The position numbers were made by a program, and so were the translations under genes. 64,000 nucleotides of DNA from Symbiopectobacterium purcellii (GTDB taxonomy: Bacteria; Pseudomonadota; Gammaproteobacteria; Enterobacterales; Enterobacteriaceae). The DNA is taken from NCBI RefSeq assembly GCF_019797845.1, contig NZ_CP081864.1, forward strand, positions 248,001-312,000, written 5' to 3'. Below, in pieces: positions 20,011 through 29,559 of the stretch; within the stretch, counting starts at the first letter, position 1; each line of letters starts with the position of its first letter. Under the pieces are notes generated by a model. The model was not told the DNA's origin. It saw only the letters and a program-made list of their open reading frames with translations, and searched no databases.

Positions 20011-21972
20011 ATGATGAAAATGCCTGCTTTTCCCCACTGGCGTTTTGCCTGCAAACTCAGCGTTGCCGTTGTACTGTCGCTGTTTCTCGGTTTCCACTTT
20101 CAGTTGGAAACGCCGCGTTGGTAAGTGCTCACTGCGGCCATCGTAGCCGCTGGTCCTGCTTTTGCTGCTGGTGGCGATCCCTTTTCCGGAGCGATTCGGC
20201 ATCGTGGGATATTGCGTATTGTGGGCACCTTTATCGGCTGTGTCGGTGCGTTGGTGATTATTATCGCGACCATTCGTGCACCCGTAGTGATGCTGCTGCT
20301 GTGCTGCATATGGGCGGGATTTTGTACCTGGGTGTCATCGCTGGTTAAGGTGGAAAACGCTTACGTATGGGGACTGGCGGGCTATACCGCATTAATTATT
20401 ATCGTGTCTACCCAAAGCGCGCCGTTGCTGACGCCGCAGTTTGCCGTTGAGCGCTTTAGCGAGATTGTTTTGGGCATTGTTTGTGCCATTGTGGCCGATC
20501 TGCTGTTCACTCCGCGTTCCATCAAACACCATATCTACAGCAGCCTGGAAGGGCTACTACTGGATCACTATCGCCTGCTGCAACTGTGTATTCGGGGGGC
20601 ATCGCGTGAAGAGCTTGACGTTGCCTGGCACGGGCTGGTGCGCAAAAGCACCGCATTGGCTGGTATGGGCAACCCGCTGCTGCTGGAATCGGCGCGCTGG
20701 CAAAATAGCCATCGGCGCATCAAGGCGCTGCTGGCGCAATCATTTACCCTGATTACCCAGGCGTGTGAAACCTACCTGGTGTTACAGGATAAACCCGAAC
20801 CGCTCAGAACCAGCCTGGCGATGCTGATTGATGCACCGGTGGACTCGATGGCCGATGTGCGTAAACGGGTCAAGCAACTGCGCCACGCAATTGCAGCCGG
20901 TGAGCGCAAGACCGTGCCACCGACGCTGATTGGCTGGGTGGGGGCCGCAACGCGCTATCTGTTACTGGCAAAAGGGATTCAGACCAACGCCCGGTTGACG
21001 CAGGTTGAGGGCGAACTGCTGCGTGATGAAGTGATGGTGAAAGCAGCTTCGGCTGAGCGTCATCATGCGATGATCAACGGCTGGCGCACCGGCGTGGCGA
21101 CGGCGGTAGGCTGTTTATTTTGGCTTATCACCGGTTGGACCTCAGGCAGTGCCTGCATGGTGATGATTGCTGTAGTGACGGCGTTGGCGATGCGCCTGCC
21201 CAACCCAAAACGTATGGCAGTCGATTTCCTGGTCGGCACGGTCTATGCCTTGCCGTTGGGATCGCTGCTGTTCATGTTTGTACTGCCATCCACACAGCAA
21301 AGCATGCTGCTGTTATGCCTCAGTCTGGGCATTATGGCCTTCATTATCGGCATTGAAGTGCAAAAACGGCGTATGGGATCGCTGGGGGCATTGGCCAGCA
21401 CCATAAATATCCTGGTGTTGGATAACCCGATGACGTTTAATCTCAGCCACTTTCTGGATAGTGCGATTGGGCAGGTTATCGGCTGCTTGCTGGCGTGGCT
21501 GGTTATCTTGTTGATTCGCGATAATTCACGAGCACGTACCGGGCAGGCGCTACTTAACCGTTTTGTTTACAGCGCGGTATCGGCACTGACCACCAACCCA
21601 ACCAAACGGCGTGAGAACCACTTACCTGCGCTCTATCAGCAGCTCTACCTGTTGTTGACCCTGTTTCCCAACGACATTGCCAAATACCGCCTGGCGCTGT
21701 CGCTGATTATTCTGCACCAGCGTATGCGGAATCTGCCGCTGCCGATGGACAGTGAACTGTCGGCTTTTCATCGTCGTCTTCGTCAGGCGGCAGAGCAGGT
21801 CAGCGAAGCGCGACGAGAGATTTCCCGCCGTCACGCTTTTACTCAATTGCTGACCTTATTGGATGAGTATCAGATTGCGCTATGTCAGCGCCAGATAGCG
21901 CCGGAGGTCGGTGCATCGGTTGGCCGTATCACGGAGATACTGCACCGCTATCAGCATGCGTTGGTGGAGTAA
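20011..21972 (+). pseudogene. aaeB: p-hydroxybenzoic acid efflux pump membrane subunit AaeB, interrupted by TAA at codon 38
   Basis: AaeB is the FUSC-family inner-membrane subunit of the Aae pump. The frame begins [18 protein letters not shown] at 20011 and hits TAA at 20122-20124, directly after [10 protein letters not shown]. It then continues in the same frame as [17 protein letters not shown] and on to the normal C-terminus. Without the stop the product would be about 653 residues (655 in E. coli). A GTG at 20125, immediately after the stop, could restart a 615-residue protein lacking the first transmembrane helix, but no clear ribosome site precedes it. The rest of the frame is well preserved, so the lesion looks recent or is a sequence error. 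Confidence 0.85.
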
Positions 21973-21992
21973 CGCTGAGGGTGACTCCACCA
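21962..21992. terminator. Inverted repeat at the aaeB 3' end
   Basis: TGGTGGAGT at 21962-21970 and ACTCCACCA at 21984-21992 form a perfect 9-bp stem with a 13-nt loop spanning the aaeB stop codon. No T-tract follows, so it is not a standard intrinsic terminator; it may protect the 3' end. Three ATTTACC repeats follow at 22000, 22015 and 22031. Confidence 0.4.
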
Positions 21993-22045
21993 TGAGGTGA
22001 TTTACCATACGACAATTTACCTTAAGGGGGATTTACCTCAAGGGA

Positions 22046-22600
22046 TTAGGCCTGATCTTCAGCCAGTTCGCGCAGATATTGGAAAATTTGGCGGTAAGAC
22101 TTGGGCGGCTTGTTCGCGGCTTTTTCTTTTTGCGCATTGCGCACCAGTGAGCGCAATTGCTGGCGATCGGCGGCCGGATAGAGCCCGAGGATGTCCGGAA
22201 TGGCATCATCCCCTTCTTCAATCAGCCTGTCGCGCAGTTGTTCCAGCTTGTGAAACAGGGCGACCTGCTGGTTGTGGCGGCTCTTTAGCTTATCCAGTGC
22301 GACTTGAATCGGCTCCGGATCGCGGGCGCGCAGCATCTTACCGATCAGTTGCACCTGACGGCGGCGGCCCTCTTTTTTGATGCGCTGCGCCAGCTCAACC
22401 GCAGCACGCAGATCGTCATCCAGCGGGATGCGCTCCAGCGCATTTTTACCGAGCTCAATCAGCTCCACGCCAAGATCTTTCAGCGCTTCTGCATCGCGTT
22501 TGATTTCACTTTTACTGACCCAGATGATCTCATCGTCTTCATCATCGTCGGCGTGCGGGTCCGGTACGTCGTCCAGCCACTCTTCAGGGTGTTTGTTCAT
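22046..22600 (-). CDS. darP: Dual-action ribosomal maturation protein DarP (YjgA)
   Basis: DarP associates with late 50S ribosomal precursors and promotes peptidyl-transferase centre maturation. The 184-residue, highly charged helical protein has the acidic N-terminus ([17 protein letters not shown]) and the [20 protein letters not shown] block of the family. The ATG at 22600 is preferred over an upstream one, since GGAAAGAGATA precedes it and the length then matches E. coli (183). It is divergent from pmbA, a pairing also found in E. coli. Confidence 0.94.
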   Translation of the reverse strand: MNKHPEEWLDDVPDPHADDDEDDEIIWVSKSEIKRDAEALKDLGVELIELGKNALERIPLDDDLRAAVELAQRIKKEGRRRQVQLIGKMLRARDPEPIQVALDKLKSRHNQQVALFHKLEQLRDRLIEEGDDAIPDILGLYPAADRQQLRSLVRNAQKEKAANKPPKSYRQIFQYLRELAEDQA

Positions 22601-22799
22601 TATCTCTTTCCGTAACAGTTCGGGCATGTGACGCGGTTAACGCCATAAAAAAGACGCCGATCCTAACAGGTTTGGGCTTTTTGCGAAATTATCCTGATAT
22701 CCTGTTAGACTCAAGCATACACCTTTAGGCGCAGAAGAGGGGCAAGGCAGACGCCATTTCCCGGCTTCTGAACGGCTTTTAACTCAGTATGGCAGAACG

Positions 22800-24140
22800 A
22801 TGACAATAATCACTCAGGTTGCAGAACAGCGTAAAGCATTGGAGCAGGCAGTCGCACAGGCGTTGGAGCTGGGGCGTGCTGGTTCAGATGCGGCAGAGGT
22901 GGCCATTTCCAAAACCACAGGGATCAGCGTCAGTACGCGCTACGGCGAGGTTGAAAATGTGGAATTCAACAGCGATGGTGCATTGGGAATTACCGTATAC
23001 CATCAGCAGCGTAAAGGCAGTGCGTCATCGACCGACTTGAGCCCGGCGGCCATCGCCCGCACCGTGCAGGCTGCATTGGATATTGCCCGTTATACCTCGC
23101 CCGATCCTTTTTCTGGCCCGGCAGAACAAGAACTGCTGGCATTTGACGCGCCCGATCTCGATCTGTTTCATCCTGCCGCGTTGGATGCGGAAAAGGGCAT
23201 TGAGCTGGCTGCCCGCGCTGAGCAGGCGGCGCTGAAAGCTGACGCGCGCATTACCAACACGGAAGGGGGCAGCTTCAACAGCCACTACGGTATCAAAGTG
23301 TTTGGTAACAGCCACGGCATGCTGCAAAGTTATTTATCAAGCCGCCACTCCATGTCGAGCTGTGTGATTGCCGAAGTGAACGGTGATATGGAGCGCGATT
23401 ACGCTTACACCGTAGGTCGTGCGCTGGACGATTTGCAAAGTCCGGAATGGGTCGGTGAAGAGTGCGCTCGCCGTACGCTCTCGCGTTTATCACCGCGCAA
23501 GCTGCCAACCATGGAAGCACCGGTGATGTTTGCGGCCGAAGTGGCTACCGGTTTGTTCGGCCACTTGGTGGGGGCGATCAGCGGTGGCAACGTGTACCGT
23601 AAATCGACGTTCCTGCTCGATAAACTGGGCCAGCAGATCCTGCCGGATTGGCTCACTATCGAAGAGCTGCCGCATCTGCGTAAAGGACTGGCGTCCACCC
23701 CGTTCGACAGTGAAGGGGTACGCACCACGCAGCGGGACATCGTTAAAGACGGCGTGCTGCAAACCTGGCTGTTGACCAGCTATGCGGCCCGTAAACTCGG
23801 CATGAAGAGCACCGGTCATGCCGGCGGCATTCACAACTGGCGCATTGCGGGGCAAGGGCTGAATTTCCAACAGATGCTTAAGCAGATGGATAAAGGCTTG
23901 CTGGTGACCGAACTGATGGGACAGGGCGTGAGTGCGGTAACGGGTGATTACTCGCGCGGGGCGTCAGGCTTCTGGGTAGAAAATGGCGAGATTCAGTATC
24001 CGGTGAGTGAAATTACTATTGCCGGTAACCTGAAAACTATGCTGCGCGACATGGTGACGCTGGGGGATGATATTGAAACCCGCAGCAATATTCAGTGCGG
24101 TTCTGCGCTGTTGCCGAGTATGAAGATCGCCGGGATGTAA
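22800..24140 (+). CDS. pmbA: Metalloprotease subunit TldE (PmbA)
   Basis: PmbA (TldE) is the partner of TldD in a zinc protease that matures microcin B17 and degrades CcdA. The 446 residues (450 in E. coli) include the [19 protein letters not shown] block, the [15 protein letters not shown] segment and the C-terminal [12 protein letters not shown] region. The HExxH motif of TldD is absent, as expected for this subunit. No strong ribosome site is visible before the ATG at 22800, so the exact start is less sure. Confidence 0.95.
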   Translation: MTIITQVAEQRKALEQAVAQALELGRAGSDAAEVAISKTTGISVSTRYGEVENVEFNSDGALGITVYHQQRKGSASSTDLSPAAIARTVQAALDIARYTSPDPFSGPAEQELLAFDAPDLDLFHPAALDAEKGIELAARAEQAALKADARITNTEGGSFNSHYGIKVFGNSHGMLQSYLSSRHSMSSCVIAEVNGDMERDYAYTVGRALDDLQSPEWVGEECARRTLSRLSPRKLPTMEAPVMFAAEVATGLFGHLVGAISGGNVYRKSTFLLDKLGQQILPDWLTIEELPHLRKGLASTPFDSEGVRTTQRDIVKDGVLQTWLLTSYAARKLGMKSTGHAGGIHNWRIAGQGLNFQQMLKQMDKGLLVTELMGQGVSAVTGDYSRGASGFWVENGEIQYPVSEITIAGNLKTMLRDMVTLGDDIETRSNIQCGSALLPSMKIAGM

Positions 24141-24182
24141 TCAGGCGTGTACGTATACAACGGCATGTCTAGGGAGTAGGGA

Positions 24183-24491
24183 ATGCCCGACAGTGCGTTT
24201 GATGTCGATCTCGCACAGCAACTCGCGCAGGATAAAACGGATTTTCGCAAGCGGCTGGCGCTGGTGGCGCTTTTGCGTGGCGAGCCGGATCCGCACAGTC
24301 TGGTGATTTTGCGCGACATGATGCAACGGGATTTCGTTTTTGATGTGCGTTGGGCGGCCTGGGAAGCATTGACGGCCAAAGGGGAATCACCCACCGAACC
24401 GCGTAAGAAAGCAGGCCACCTGATGTCACGCATGTGGTGGCAAGGTTTGGGGGATAAACTGACGAACTGGTGGCTACTGTGGCCGTTTTGA
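24183..24491 (+). CDS. Small protein of unknown function downstream of pmbA
   Basis: I do not recognise this 102-residue protein. It is predicted mostly helical, with a HEAT-repeat-like stretch around DFVFDVRWAAWEALTAKGE (residues 50-68) and a basic, tryptophan-rich C-terminus ending WWLLWPF. It has no signal peptide or long hydrophobic helix. The ATG is preceded by AGGGAGTAGGGA, a convincing ribosome site, and codon use matches the neighbours. It lies 42 nt after pmbA on the same strand, so cotranscription is likely; a hairpin follows 10 nt after its stop. Confidence 0.7.
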   Translation: MPDSAFDVDLAQQLAQDKTDFRKRLALVALLRGEPDPHSLVILRDMMQRDFVFDVRWAAWEALTAKGESPTEPRKKAGHLMSRMWWQGLGDKLTNWWLLWPF

Positions 24492-24501
24492 CGCAATCAT
24501 G

Positions 24502-24523
24502 ACTGCCCTGAAATCAGGGCAGT
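24502..24523. terminator. Inverted repeat between convergent genes
   Basis: ACTGCCCTGA at 24502-24511 and TCAGGGCAGT at 24514-24523 are perfectly complementary and would form a hairpin 10 nt after the upstream gene's stop and just after the rnk stop on the other strand. No T-tract follows on either strand, so Rho-independent termination is doubtful. Confidence 0.45.
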
Positions 24524-24533
24524 GGGCGCGTGC

Positions 24534-24944
24534 TTAGCGATGATATTCGCCAGTGGCCTCAGGCTGGTAGAGCAATTCCAGAACTTCCACGCGAGTTTCC
24601 GTACCGTTATGCAACTGCCAGTTAATGGTATTCCCAACGCGCAGACCCAGCAGGGCTGCGCCGAGCGGTGCCATAACAGAAAGTTGTTCCTTGCTGTCCT
24701 GCATGGCGGCAGGATAAACCAGTGTTCGGGTGTGCTCTTCGTTAGTGTTTAAATCGCGAAAGCGTACCCGACTGTTCATGGTGACAACATCTGACGCGAT
24801 GTCCTCTGAAGGCAAGATCTCGGCACGATCCAGCTCCTCATTCAACGCTTGTGCAATCGGTGTGCCTGCAAATGCAGGTTGTTCCAACAGCCGATCCAGG
24901 CGCTCCGCATCCAGTTCGCTAATAGTCAGGTTAGGTTTCGTCAT
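24534..24944 (-). CDS. rnk: Regulator of nucleoside diphosphate kinase Rnk
   Basis: Rnk is a GreA/GreB-like protein that binds RNA polymerase and influences nucleoside diphosphate kinase levels. The 136 residues equal the E. coli length. An N-terminal helical part ([17 protein letters not shown]) precedes the conserved [14 protein letters not shown] and [17 protein letters not shown] blocks of the C-terminal FKBP-like domain. The ATG at 24944 follows GGAGAGGAGT. In E. coli rnk lies elsewhere, so this is a lineage-specific position. Confidence 0.93.
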   Translation of the reverse strand: MTKPNLTISELDAERLDRLLEQPAFAGTPIAQALNEELDRAEILPSEDIASDVVTMNSRVRFRDLNTNEEHTRTLVYPAAMQDSKEQLSVMAPLGAALLGLRVGNTINWQLHNGTETRVEVLELLYQPEATGEYHR

Positions 24945-25098
24945 ACTCCTCTCCAATAGGTTGGTAAAACATAACCCCGTTCAAACGCATAGCGGTAACA
25001 AACAGCGTTACTGCATGGCAGTAAGATCAAGGTTCATAGGGATATAAGCACGTACTGCATATATGAAAAAACAATATCAAGAGAAAAAGTCTACCGCA

Positions 25099-25145
25099 TT
25101 TTTATCAACACCCCCGCGCCAGTGACGCGGGGGTGTTGATAAAAA
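25099..25145. repeat. Perfect 20-bp inverted repeat between rnk and npr
   Basis: The arms at 25099-25118 (TTTTTATCAACACCCCCGCG) and 25126-25145 are perfectly complementary around a 7-nt loop (CCAGTGA). It lies about 85 nt downstream of the npr stop and 155 nt upstream of rnk. Because the T/A runs are inside the stem, neither strand has a T-tract after the hairpin. It would be an extremely stable RNA structure on both strands, possibly a bidirectional 3' end. Confidence 0.75.
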
Positions 25146-25229
25146 TGAGAGATAACTTGTAACGAAATTATACCATAAGGCAGCGTTATTACCTATGGCA
25201 TTGTCCATTTTTGGGATTATTGTCGCGCG

Positions 25230-25504
25230 TTACTCTTCATCAAACCCGGCTTCGAACAATTCAACCACCGCAGCCAGCGCGGCGGTTTCATCTGCGCCGT
25301 TGGCTTCCACTTCAATGTATTTACCCTGGGCAGAATCCAGCATGATCATGGCGATCACGCTGCTGGCTTCAGCTTTTCAACGCCGCTTTCGTTACGCAAC
25401 ATCACTTCGGCATCAAAGCTTTGCACCAGCTCAAACAGCTTCATCGCCGGTCGAGCGTGCATACCCAGTTTATTCTTTACGATAACCGTCTGTTTGACCG
25501 CCAT
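25230..25504 (-). pseudogene. npr: Phosphocarrier protein NPr, frameshifted
   Basis: NPr (PtsO) passes phosphate from EI-Ntr to EIIA-Ntr (PtsN). The first 43 residues match the family, including the phosphorylated His16 in GMHARPA. Then two extra nucleotides (or one missing from an A5 run) in the A run at 25374-25377 shift the frame, and translation stops at TGA 25357-25355 after 49 residues. In the other frame the sequence resumes as [17 protein letters not shown] and ends GFDEE at 25230, giving the normal 90 residues. Its ATG overlaps the rapZ stop by 1 nt. A homopolymer sequencing error is a real alternative. Confidence 0.85.
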
Positions 25505-26355
25505 TATTTGCGTTTTTCCAGCGTGCGGTGGCGGGACTGTACATTTTTGCCGCGCGAGCGGAAGTAGTCAGCCAGTTGCTCAGCCACATAGACGGAACGG
25601 TGTTTACCGCCGGTACAACCAATGGCAACCGTCAGGTAGCTACGGTTGTTGGTTTCCAGCATGGGCAGCCACAGTTCCAGGTAGCTGCGCGTCTGGTAAA
25701 TAAAATTGTGCACTTCTGTATGGCGATCGAGGAATGCGGCAACCGGTTTGTCCAGCCCGGTCATCGGACGTAATTTCGGATCCCAGTGAGGGTTTGGCAG
25801 GAAGCGCACATCAAACACGTAATCCGCATCGATAGGAATGCCGTGCTTGTAACCAAAGGATTCGAACACCATGGTCAGTTCACGCTCGCGTTTGCCCAGC
25901 AGTCGGGTACGCAGCATTTCCGCCAGTTCATGCACTGACATTTCAGACGTATCGATGATCAGATCGGCGCGAGAACGCAACGGTTCCAGCAGGTCATTCT
26001 CTTCATCGATGGCGCTTTCCAGCGAAAGGTTTTTGCTGGAAAGGGGGTGCAAACGGCGCGTATCGCTGTAACGGCGAATCAGCGTATTGCGATCGGCATC
26101 CAGGAACAGCAACTGCGGCGCAAAACTGGGCGGCAACTGATCCATGGCATGCTCGAAGATTTCCGGCGATTCTGGCATGTTGCGCACGTCAATGCTGACT
26201 GCTGCCGAGATATCCCGTTGTGCCAGCGTGTTGGCCAGTTCCGGCAGCAACAACACGGGCAGGTTGTCCACGCAATAAAAGCCCATATCTTCCAGGGCGC
26301 GCAGGGCCACAGATTTTCCTGAACCTGAGCGACCACTGACAATCATCAGCACCAT
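25504..26355 (-). CDS. rapZ: RNase adaptor protein RapZ
   Basis: RapZ binds the sRNA GlmZ and delivers it to RNase E, controlling glucosamine-6-phosphate synthase and so envelope precursor supply. The 283 residues (284 in E. coli) start with a Walker A motif, GRSGSGKS, and end with a basic RNA-binding tail ([17 protein letters not shown]). The [10 protein letters not shown] motif of the C-terminal domain is present. It is in the rpoN-hpf-ptsN-rapZ-npr string and overlaps npr by 1 nt. Confidence 0.97.
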   Translation of the reverse strand: MVLMIVSGRSGSGKSVALRALEDMGFYCVDNLPVLLLPELANTLAQRDISAAVSIDVRNMPESPEIFEHAMDQLPPSFAPQLLFLDADRNTLIRRYSDTRRLHPLSSKNLSLESAIDEENDLLEPLRSRADLIIDTSEMSVHELAEMLRTRLLGKRERELTMVFESFGYKHGIPIDADYVFDVRFLPNPHWDPKLRPMTGLDKPVAAFLDRHTEVHNFIYQTRSYLELWLPMLETNNRSYLTVAIGCTGGKHRSVYVAEQLADYFRSRGKNVQSRHRTLEKRK

Positions 26356-26470
26356 CCGACGACTCCCCTCCGGCTATAGCCTTCTTTTGTTACACCCTGA
26401 CCGAGTGATTCATCTGTATGACGCAAATCGTAGCGCGAATGTCTGAATGTCGCGCGCTTTCCACAGGGGA

Positions 26471-26944
26471 TTAATCCCCTTCAATCATAATTTGGTAAAG
26501 CTCTTCGTCACTCTGTGCTGCCCGTAAACGCCGACACACGCTTTTGTCAGCCAGACGTTTGGCGACAAGTGACAGCGTATGTAGATGGGTTTTACATTGT
26601 TCTGCGGGAACCAGCAAGGCAAAAAGCAAGTCTACGCCTTGATTATCAATAGCATCAAAGGATATTGGCTGTTCAAGTTGGATAAAGATCCCGGTGGCGC
26701 CCAAGGCGTTATCATCATCGAGTTTCCCGTGTGGGATAGCGATACCGCCGCCAATACCGGTACTGCCCATTCTTTCGCGCGTCAGCAATGCCTCGAAGAT
26801 CAGCGGGGTCGGAAGGTTTAACTGCCTGGCTGCCAATTCGCTGATGATTTCCAACGCCCGTTTCTTGCTTTGGCAATGAACGGTGCTGCGGGTGCACTCT
26901 TGGCGTAATACCGCGCTGAGTTGCAAAATGGGATCGTTATTCAT
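26471..26944 (-). CDS. ptsN: Nitrogen-regulatory PTS protein EIIA-Ntr
   Basis: PtsN is the final phosphate acceptor of the nitrogen PTS and controls potassium transport and kinases. The phosphorylatable His72 lies in GIAIPHGKL, and the C-terminal block HTLSLVAKRLADK is typical. From this start the protein has 157 residues; E. coli has 163 with a longer tail. An ATG nine codons upstream (26971) has an AGAGG before it and cannot be excluded. Its phosphate donor NPr appears broken downstream, so the phosphorylation state of PtsN may be altered. Confidence 0.93.
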   Translation of the reverse strand: MNNDPILQLSAVLRQECTRSTVHCQSKKRALEIISELAARQLNLPTPLIFEALLTRERMGSTGIGGGIAIPHGKLDDDNALGATGIFIQLEQPISFDAIDNQGVDLLFALLVPAEQCKTHLHTLSLVAKRLADKSVCRRLRAAQSDEELYQIMIEGD

Positions 26945-27034
26945 GGTGTGTTCACTTAACGGCCCGCTCATCTCTGCACGCCTCTGGCGCTGTGCCAGAG
27001 GCGTATTCCCTGCGCCCGGAGGCGGAGATGACGA

Positions 27035-27322
27035 TCAGTGCTGTTTGAGTTTGTCCTTGTGTTTATTTAACTGACGCGCCAGTTTGTTGATCAACAGATC
27101 GATGGCGGCATACATGTCTTCAGATTCGGATGTGGCATGCAGTTCACCGCCATTAACGAACAGAGTAGCATCGGCAATTTGCTCCACTTTCTCCACCTTA
27201 AGCACCACGTTGATCTGGTTGATGCGATCAAAGTATTGCTCCAGCTTGGCAAATTTTGTGTTAACGAACTCGCGTAATGCGGGCGTGATTTCGATGTGGT
27301 GTCCGTTGATATTCAGCTGCAT
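27035..27322 (-). CDS. hpf: Ribosome hibernation promoting factor
   Basis: HPF binds the 30S decoding region and helps form inactive 100S ribosome dimers in stationary phase. The 95-residue length identifies the short form. It begins MQLNINGHHIEITPALREFV and has the family motif MYAAIDLLINKLARQL. An upstream extension is rejected because AAGGAAG lies directly before this ATG. It is 23 nt downstream of rpoN. Confidence 0.96.
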   Translation of the reverse strand: MQLNINGHHIEITPALREFVNTKFAKLEQYFDRINQINVVLKVEKVEQIADATLFVNGGELHATSESEDMYAAIDLLINKLARQLNKHKDKLKQH

Positions 27323-27345
27323 AGCGTCTTCCTTCTCTGTAGAGA

Positions 27346-28779
27346 TCAAACCAACTGCTTACGTTGGTTTGACGGCGGGATGGATAAAGACTCTCGGTAC
27401 TTTGCGACGGTACGCCGCGCGACAATGATTCCCTGATCGGAGAGCAGCGTTGTCAACTTGCTGTCGCTCAAGGGCTTGCCGGGGTTTTCCGCCGCGATCA
27501 GTTTTTTCACCAGCGCCCGAATCGCCGTGGATGATGCCTCACCACCGCTGTCGGTATTTACATGGCTGGAGAAGAAATATTTTAGTTCGAAAATGCCACG
27601 TGGGCTGTGAAGAAATTTCTGGGTTGTGACGCGTGAGATGGTCGATTCATGCATATCCACAGCCTGAGCGATATCCGCCAGCACCATGGGTTTCATAAAC
27701 TCTTCACCTTTCTCAAAGAAATCCTGCTGTTGTTCCACAATGCAGCGTGTGACCTTCAGCAACGTATCGTTGCGACTCTCCAGACTCTTTATCAGCCAGC
27801 GCGCCTCTTGCAGGTGGCTGCGGATAAACTGGCTGTCACTGTCGTTACGCGCGCTGTGGCCGAGTGCGGCATACTGCTGGTTAACTTGCAGGCGCGGCAC
27901 GCTGTCAGTGTTGAGTTCCACCACCCAGCGCTCTTGATGTTTGCGCACCAGCACGTCGGGGATCACATACTCCGACTCGCCGGTATTGATCGATTGCCCC
28001 GGACGCGGATCGAGTGACTGAATCAACGCCAGTGCCTCTTTCAACGCATCCTCTTTGATTCGGCTTGCGCGGATCAGCGCACGAAAATCATGGTTGGCCA
28101 GAAGGTCGAGGTATTCATTGACGATAAGCTTGGCTTCCGCCAGCCATGGGGTTTCGGGGGCAAATTGAGACAGCTGGATTTGCAGACAATCGCGCAAATC
28201 ACGCGCTGCCACGCCGACCGGGTCAAAACGTTGCACGCGTTTTAACACCGCTTCCACTTCCTCAATCGTCACGTCATCGTCGCCGATGCTCTCGAGAATA
28301 TCTTCCAGCGGAACGGTCAGATAACCGGTGGTGTCCACCGCATCGACAATCGACGTGGCGATAGCCGCATCGGTGTCAGAAAACGGCGTCAATTCCACCT
28401 GCCACATCAGGTAATCCTGCAAGGTTTGCGTGGTTTCACCCTGATAGACCGGCAGCTCTTCGTCGCGGTAATCGGTGCCGGTACTTGAGGGCGTGCCTGC
28501 GGAGTAGATTTCATCCCAGGTGGCGTCCAGCGGCAGCTCTTCCGGCATATCTTTTTGCTCAAGGGCTTCGCGCGTATCCAACGATTCGCTGTCACTCGTT
28601 TCCTGAGTATCGATTTCATCGTGGCTATCGGTTTGTTCAAGCAACGGGTTGCTTTCCAGCGCTTGTTGGATCTCTTGCTGGAGTTCAAGCGTAGACAACT
28701 GAAGCAGACGAATCGCCTGCTGAAGTTGTGGCGTCATGGCCAGTTGTTGACTTAGCCTGAGTTGCAAACCTTGCTTCAT
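27346..28779 (-). CDS. rpoN: RNA polymerase sigma-54 factor
   Basis: Sigma-54 directs transcription of nitrogen, envelope-stress and, in many plant-associated relatives, hrp genes. The 477 residues equal E. coli RpoN. The glutamine-rich region I ([23 protein letters not shown]), an acidic region II (about 50-110), the core-binding part, and the RpoN box [10 protein letters not shown] near the C-terminus are all visible. The start [11 protein letters not shown] at 28779 is preferred over one four codons upstream. The gene lies in its conserved place between lptB and hpf. Confidence 0.98.
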   Translation of the reverse strand: MKQGLQLRLSQQLAMTPQLQQAIRLLQLSTLELQQEIQQALESNPLLEQTDSHDEIDTQETSDSESLDTREALEQKDMPEELPLDATWDEIYSAGTPSSTGTDYRDEELPVYQGETTQTLQDYLMWQVELTPFSDTDAAIATSIVDAVDTTGYLTVPLEDILESIGDDDVTIEEVEAVLKRVQRFDPVGVAARDLRDCLQIQLSQFAPETPWLAEAKLIVNEYLDLLANHDFRALIRASRIKEDALKEALALIQSLDPRPGQSINTGESEYVIPDVLVRKHQERWVVELNTDSVPRLQVNQQYAALGHSARNDSDSQFIRSHLQEARWLIKSLESRNDTLLKVTRCIVEQQQDFFEKGEEFMKPMVLADIAQAVDMHESTISRVTTQKFLHSPRGIFELKYFFSSHVNTDSGGEASSTAIRALVKKLIAAENPGKPLSDSKLTTLLSDQGIIVARRTVAKYRESLSIPPSNQRKQLV

Positions 28780-28830
28780 AACTCGTGTCACTTTCCCTTA
28801 AATGGAACGCCCATTGCAAACGTTACAGTA

Positions 28831-29556
28831 TCAAAGTCGGAAGCCTTCGCCCAGATAGACGCGTTTCACCTGCTCATCTTCCAGGATTTCGCTGGGTGAA
28901 CCGTGGGAAATCAGCTGCCCTTGACTGACGATATAGGCGCGTTCGCACACATCCAACGTTTCACGCACGTTGTGATCGGTGATCAGCACGCCCAGGCCGC
29001 TGTCGCGCAGGTGCTCAATAATTTTTTTTATGTCGAGCACCGAGATCGGATCGACACCGGCAAAGGGTTCATCCAGCAAAATAAATTTGGGATTGGCCGC
29101 CAGTGCACGAGCGATCTCTACGCGACGACGTTCGCCGCCGGACAAGGATTGTCCCAGACTATCGCGTAAATGAATAATATGGAATTCTTCCATTAACTCA
29201 TTGGCGCGATCGTCCTGCTGTTCCGGCGTCAGGTCTTTGCGAATCTGCAAGACAGCCATCAGGTTGTCATAGACGCTCAGACGGCGAAAAATCGAGGCTT
29301 CCTGCGGCAAATAGCCGATGCCGCGGCGTGCGCGTTCGTGCAAGGGCAACAAGCTTATCTCTTCATCATCAATCACGATCCGCCCGGAATCGCGCTGGAC
29401 AATGCCGACAACCATATAGAATGTCGTGGTTTTTCCCGCACCATTCGGTCCGAGCAACCCGACAATTTCACCGGAGTTGACCGTTAAACTTACGTTTTCG
29501 ACCACGCGACGGCCCTTGTAGGCCTTCGCCAGGTTTTCTGCGATTAATGTTGCCAT
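28831..29556 (-). CDS. lptB: LPS export ABC transporter ATPase LptB
   Basis: LptB powers extraction of LPS from the inner membrane with LptF, LptG and LptC. The 241 residues show Walker [10 protein letters not shown], the ABC signature LSGGERRR and Walker [12 protein letters not shown], followed by the H-loop region ITDHNV. It starts 4 nt after the lptA stop. The length and order lptC-lptA-lptB-rpoN are as in E. coli. Confidence 0.98.
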   Translation of the reverse strand: MATLIAENLAKAYKGRRVVENVSLTVNSGEIVGLLGPNGAGKTTTFYMVVGIVQRDSGRIVIDDEEISLLPLHERARRGIGYLPQEASIFRRLSVYDNLMAVLQIRKDLTPEQQDDRANELMEEFHIIHLRDSLGQSLSGGERRRVEIARALAANPKFILLDEPFAGVDPISVLDIKKIIEHLRDSGLGVLITDHNVRETLDVCERAYIVSQGQLISHGSPSEILEDEQVKRVYLGEGFRL

Positions 29557-29559
29557 AGG

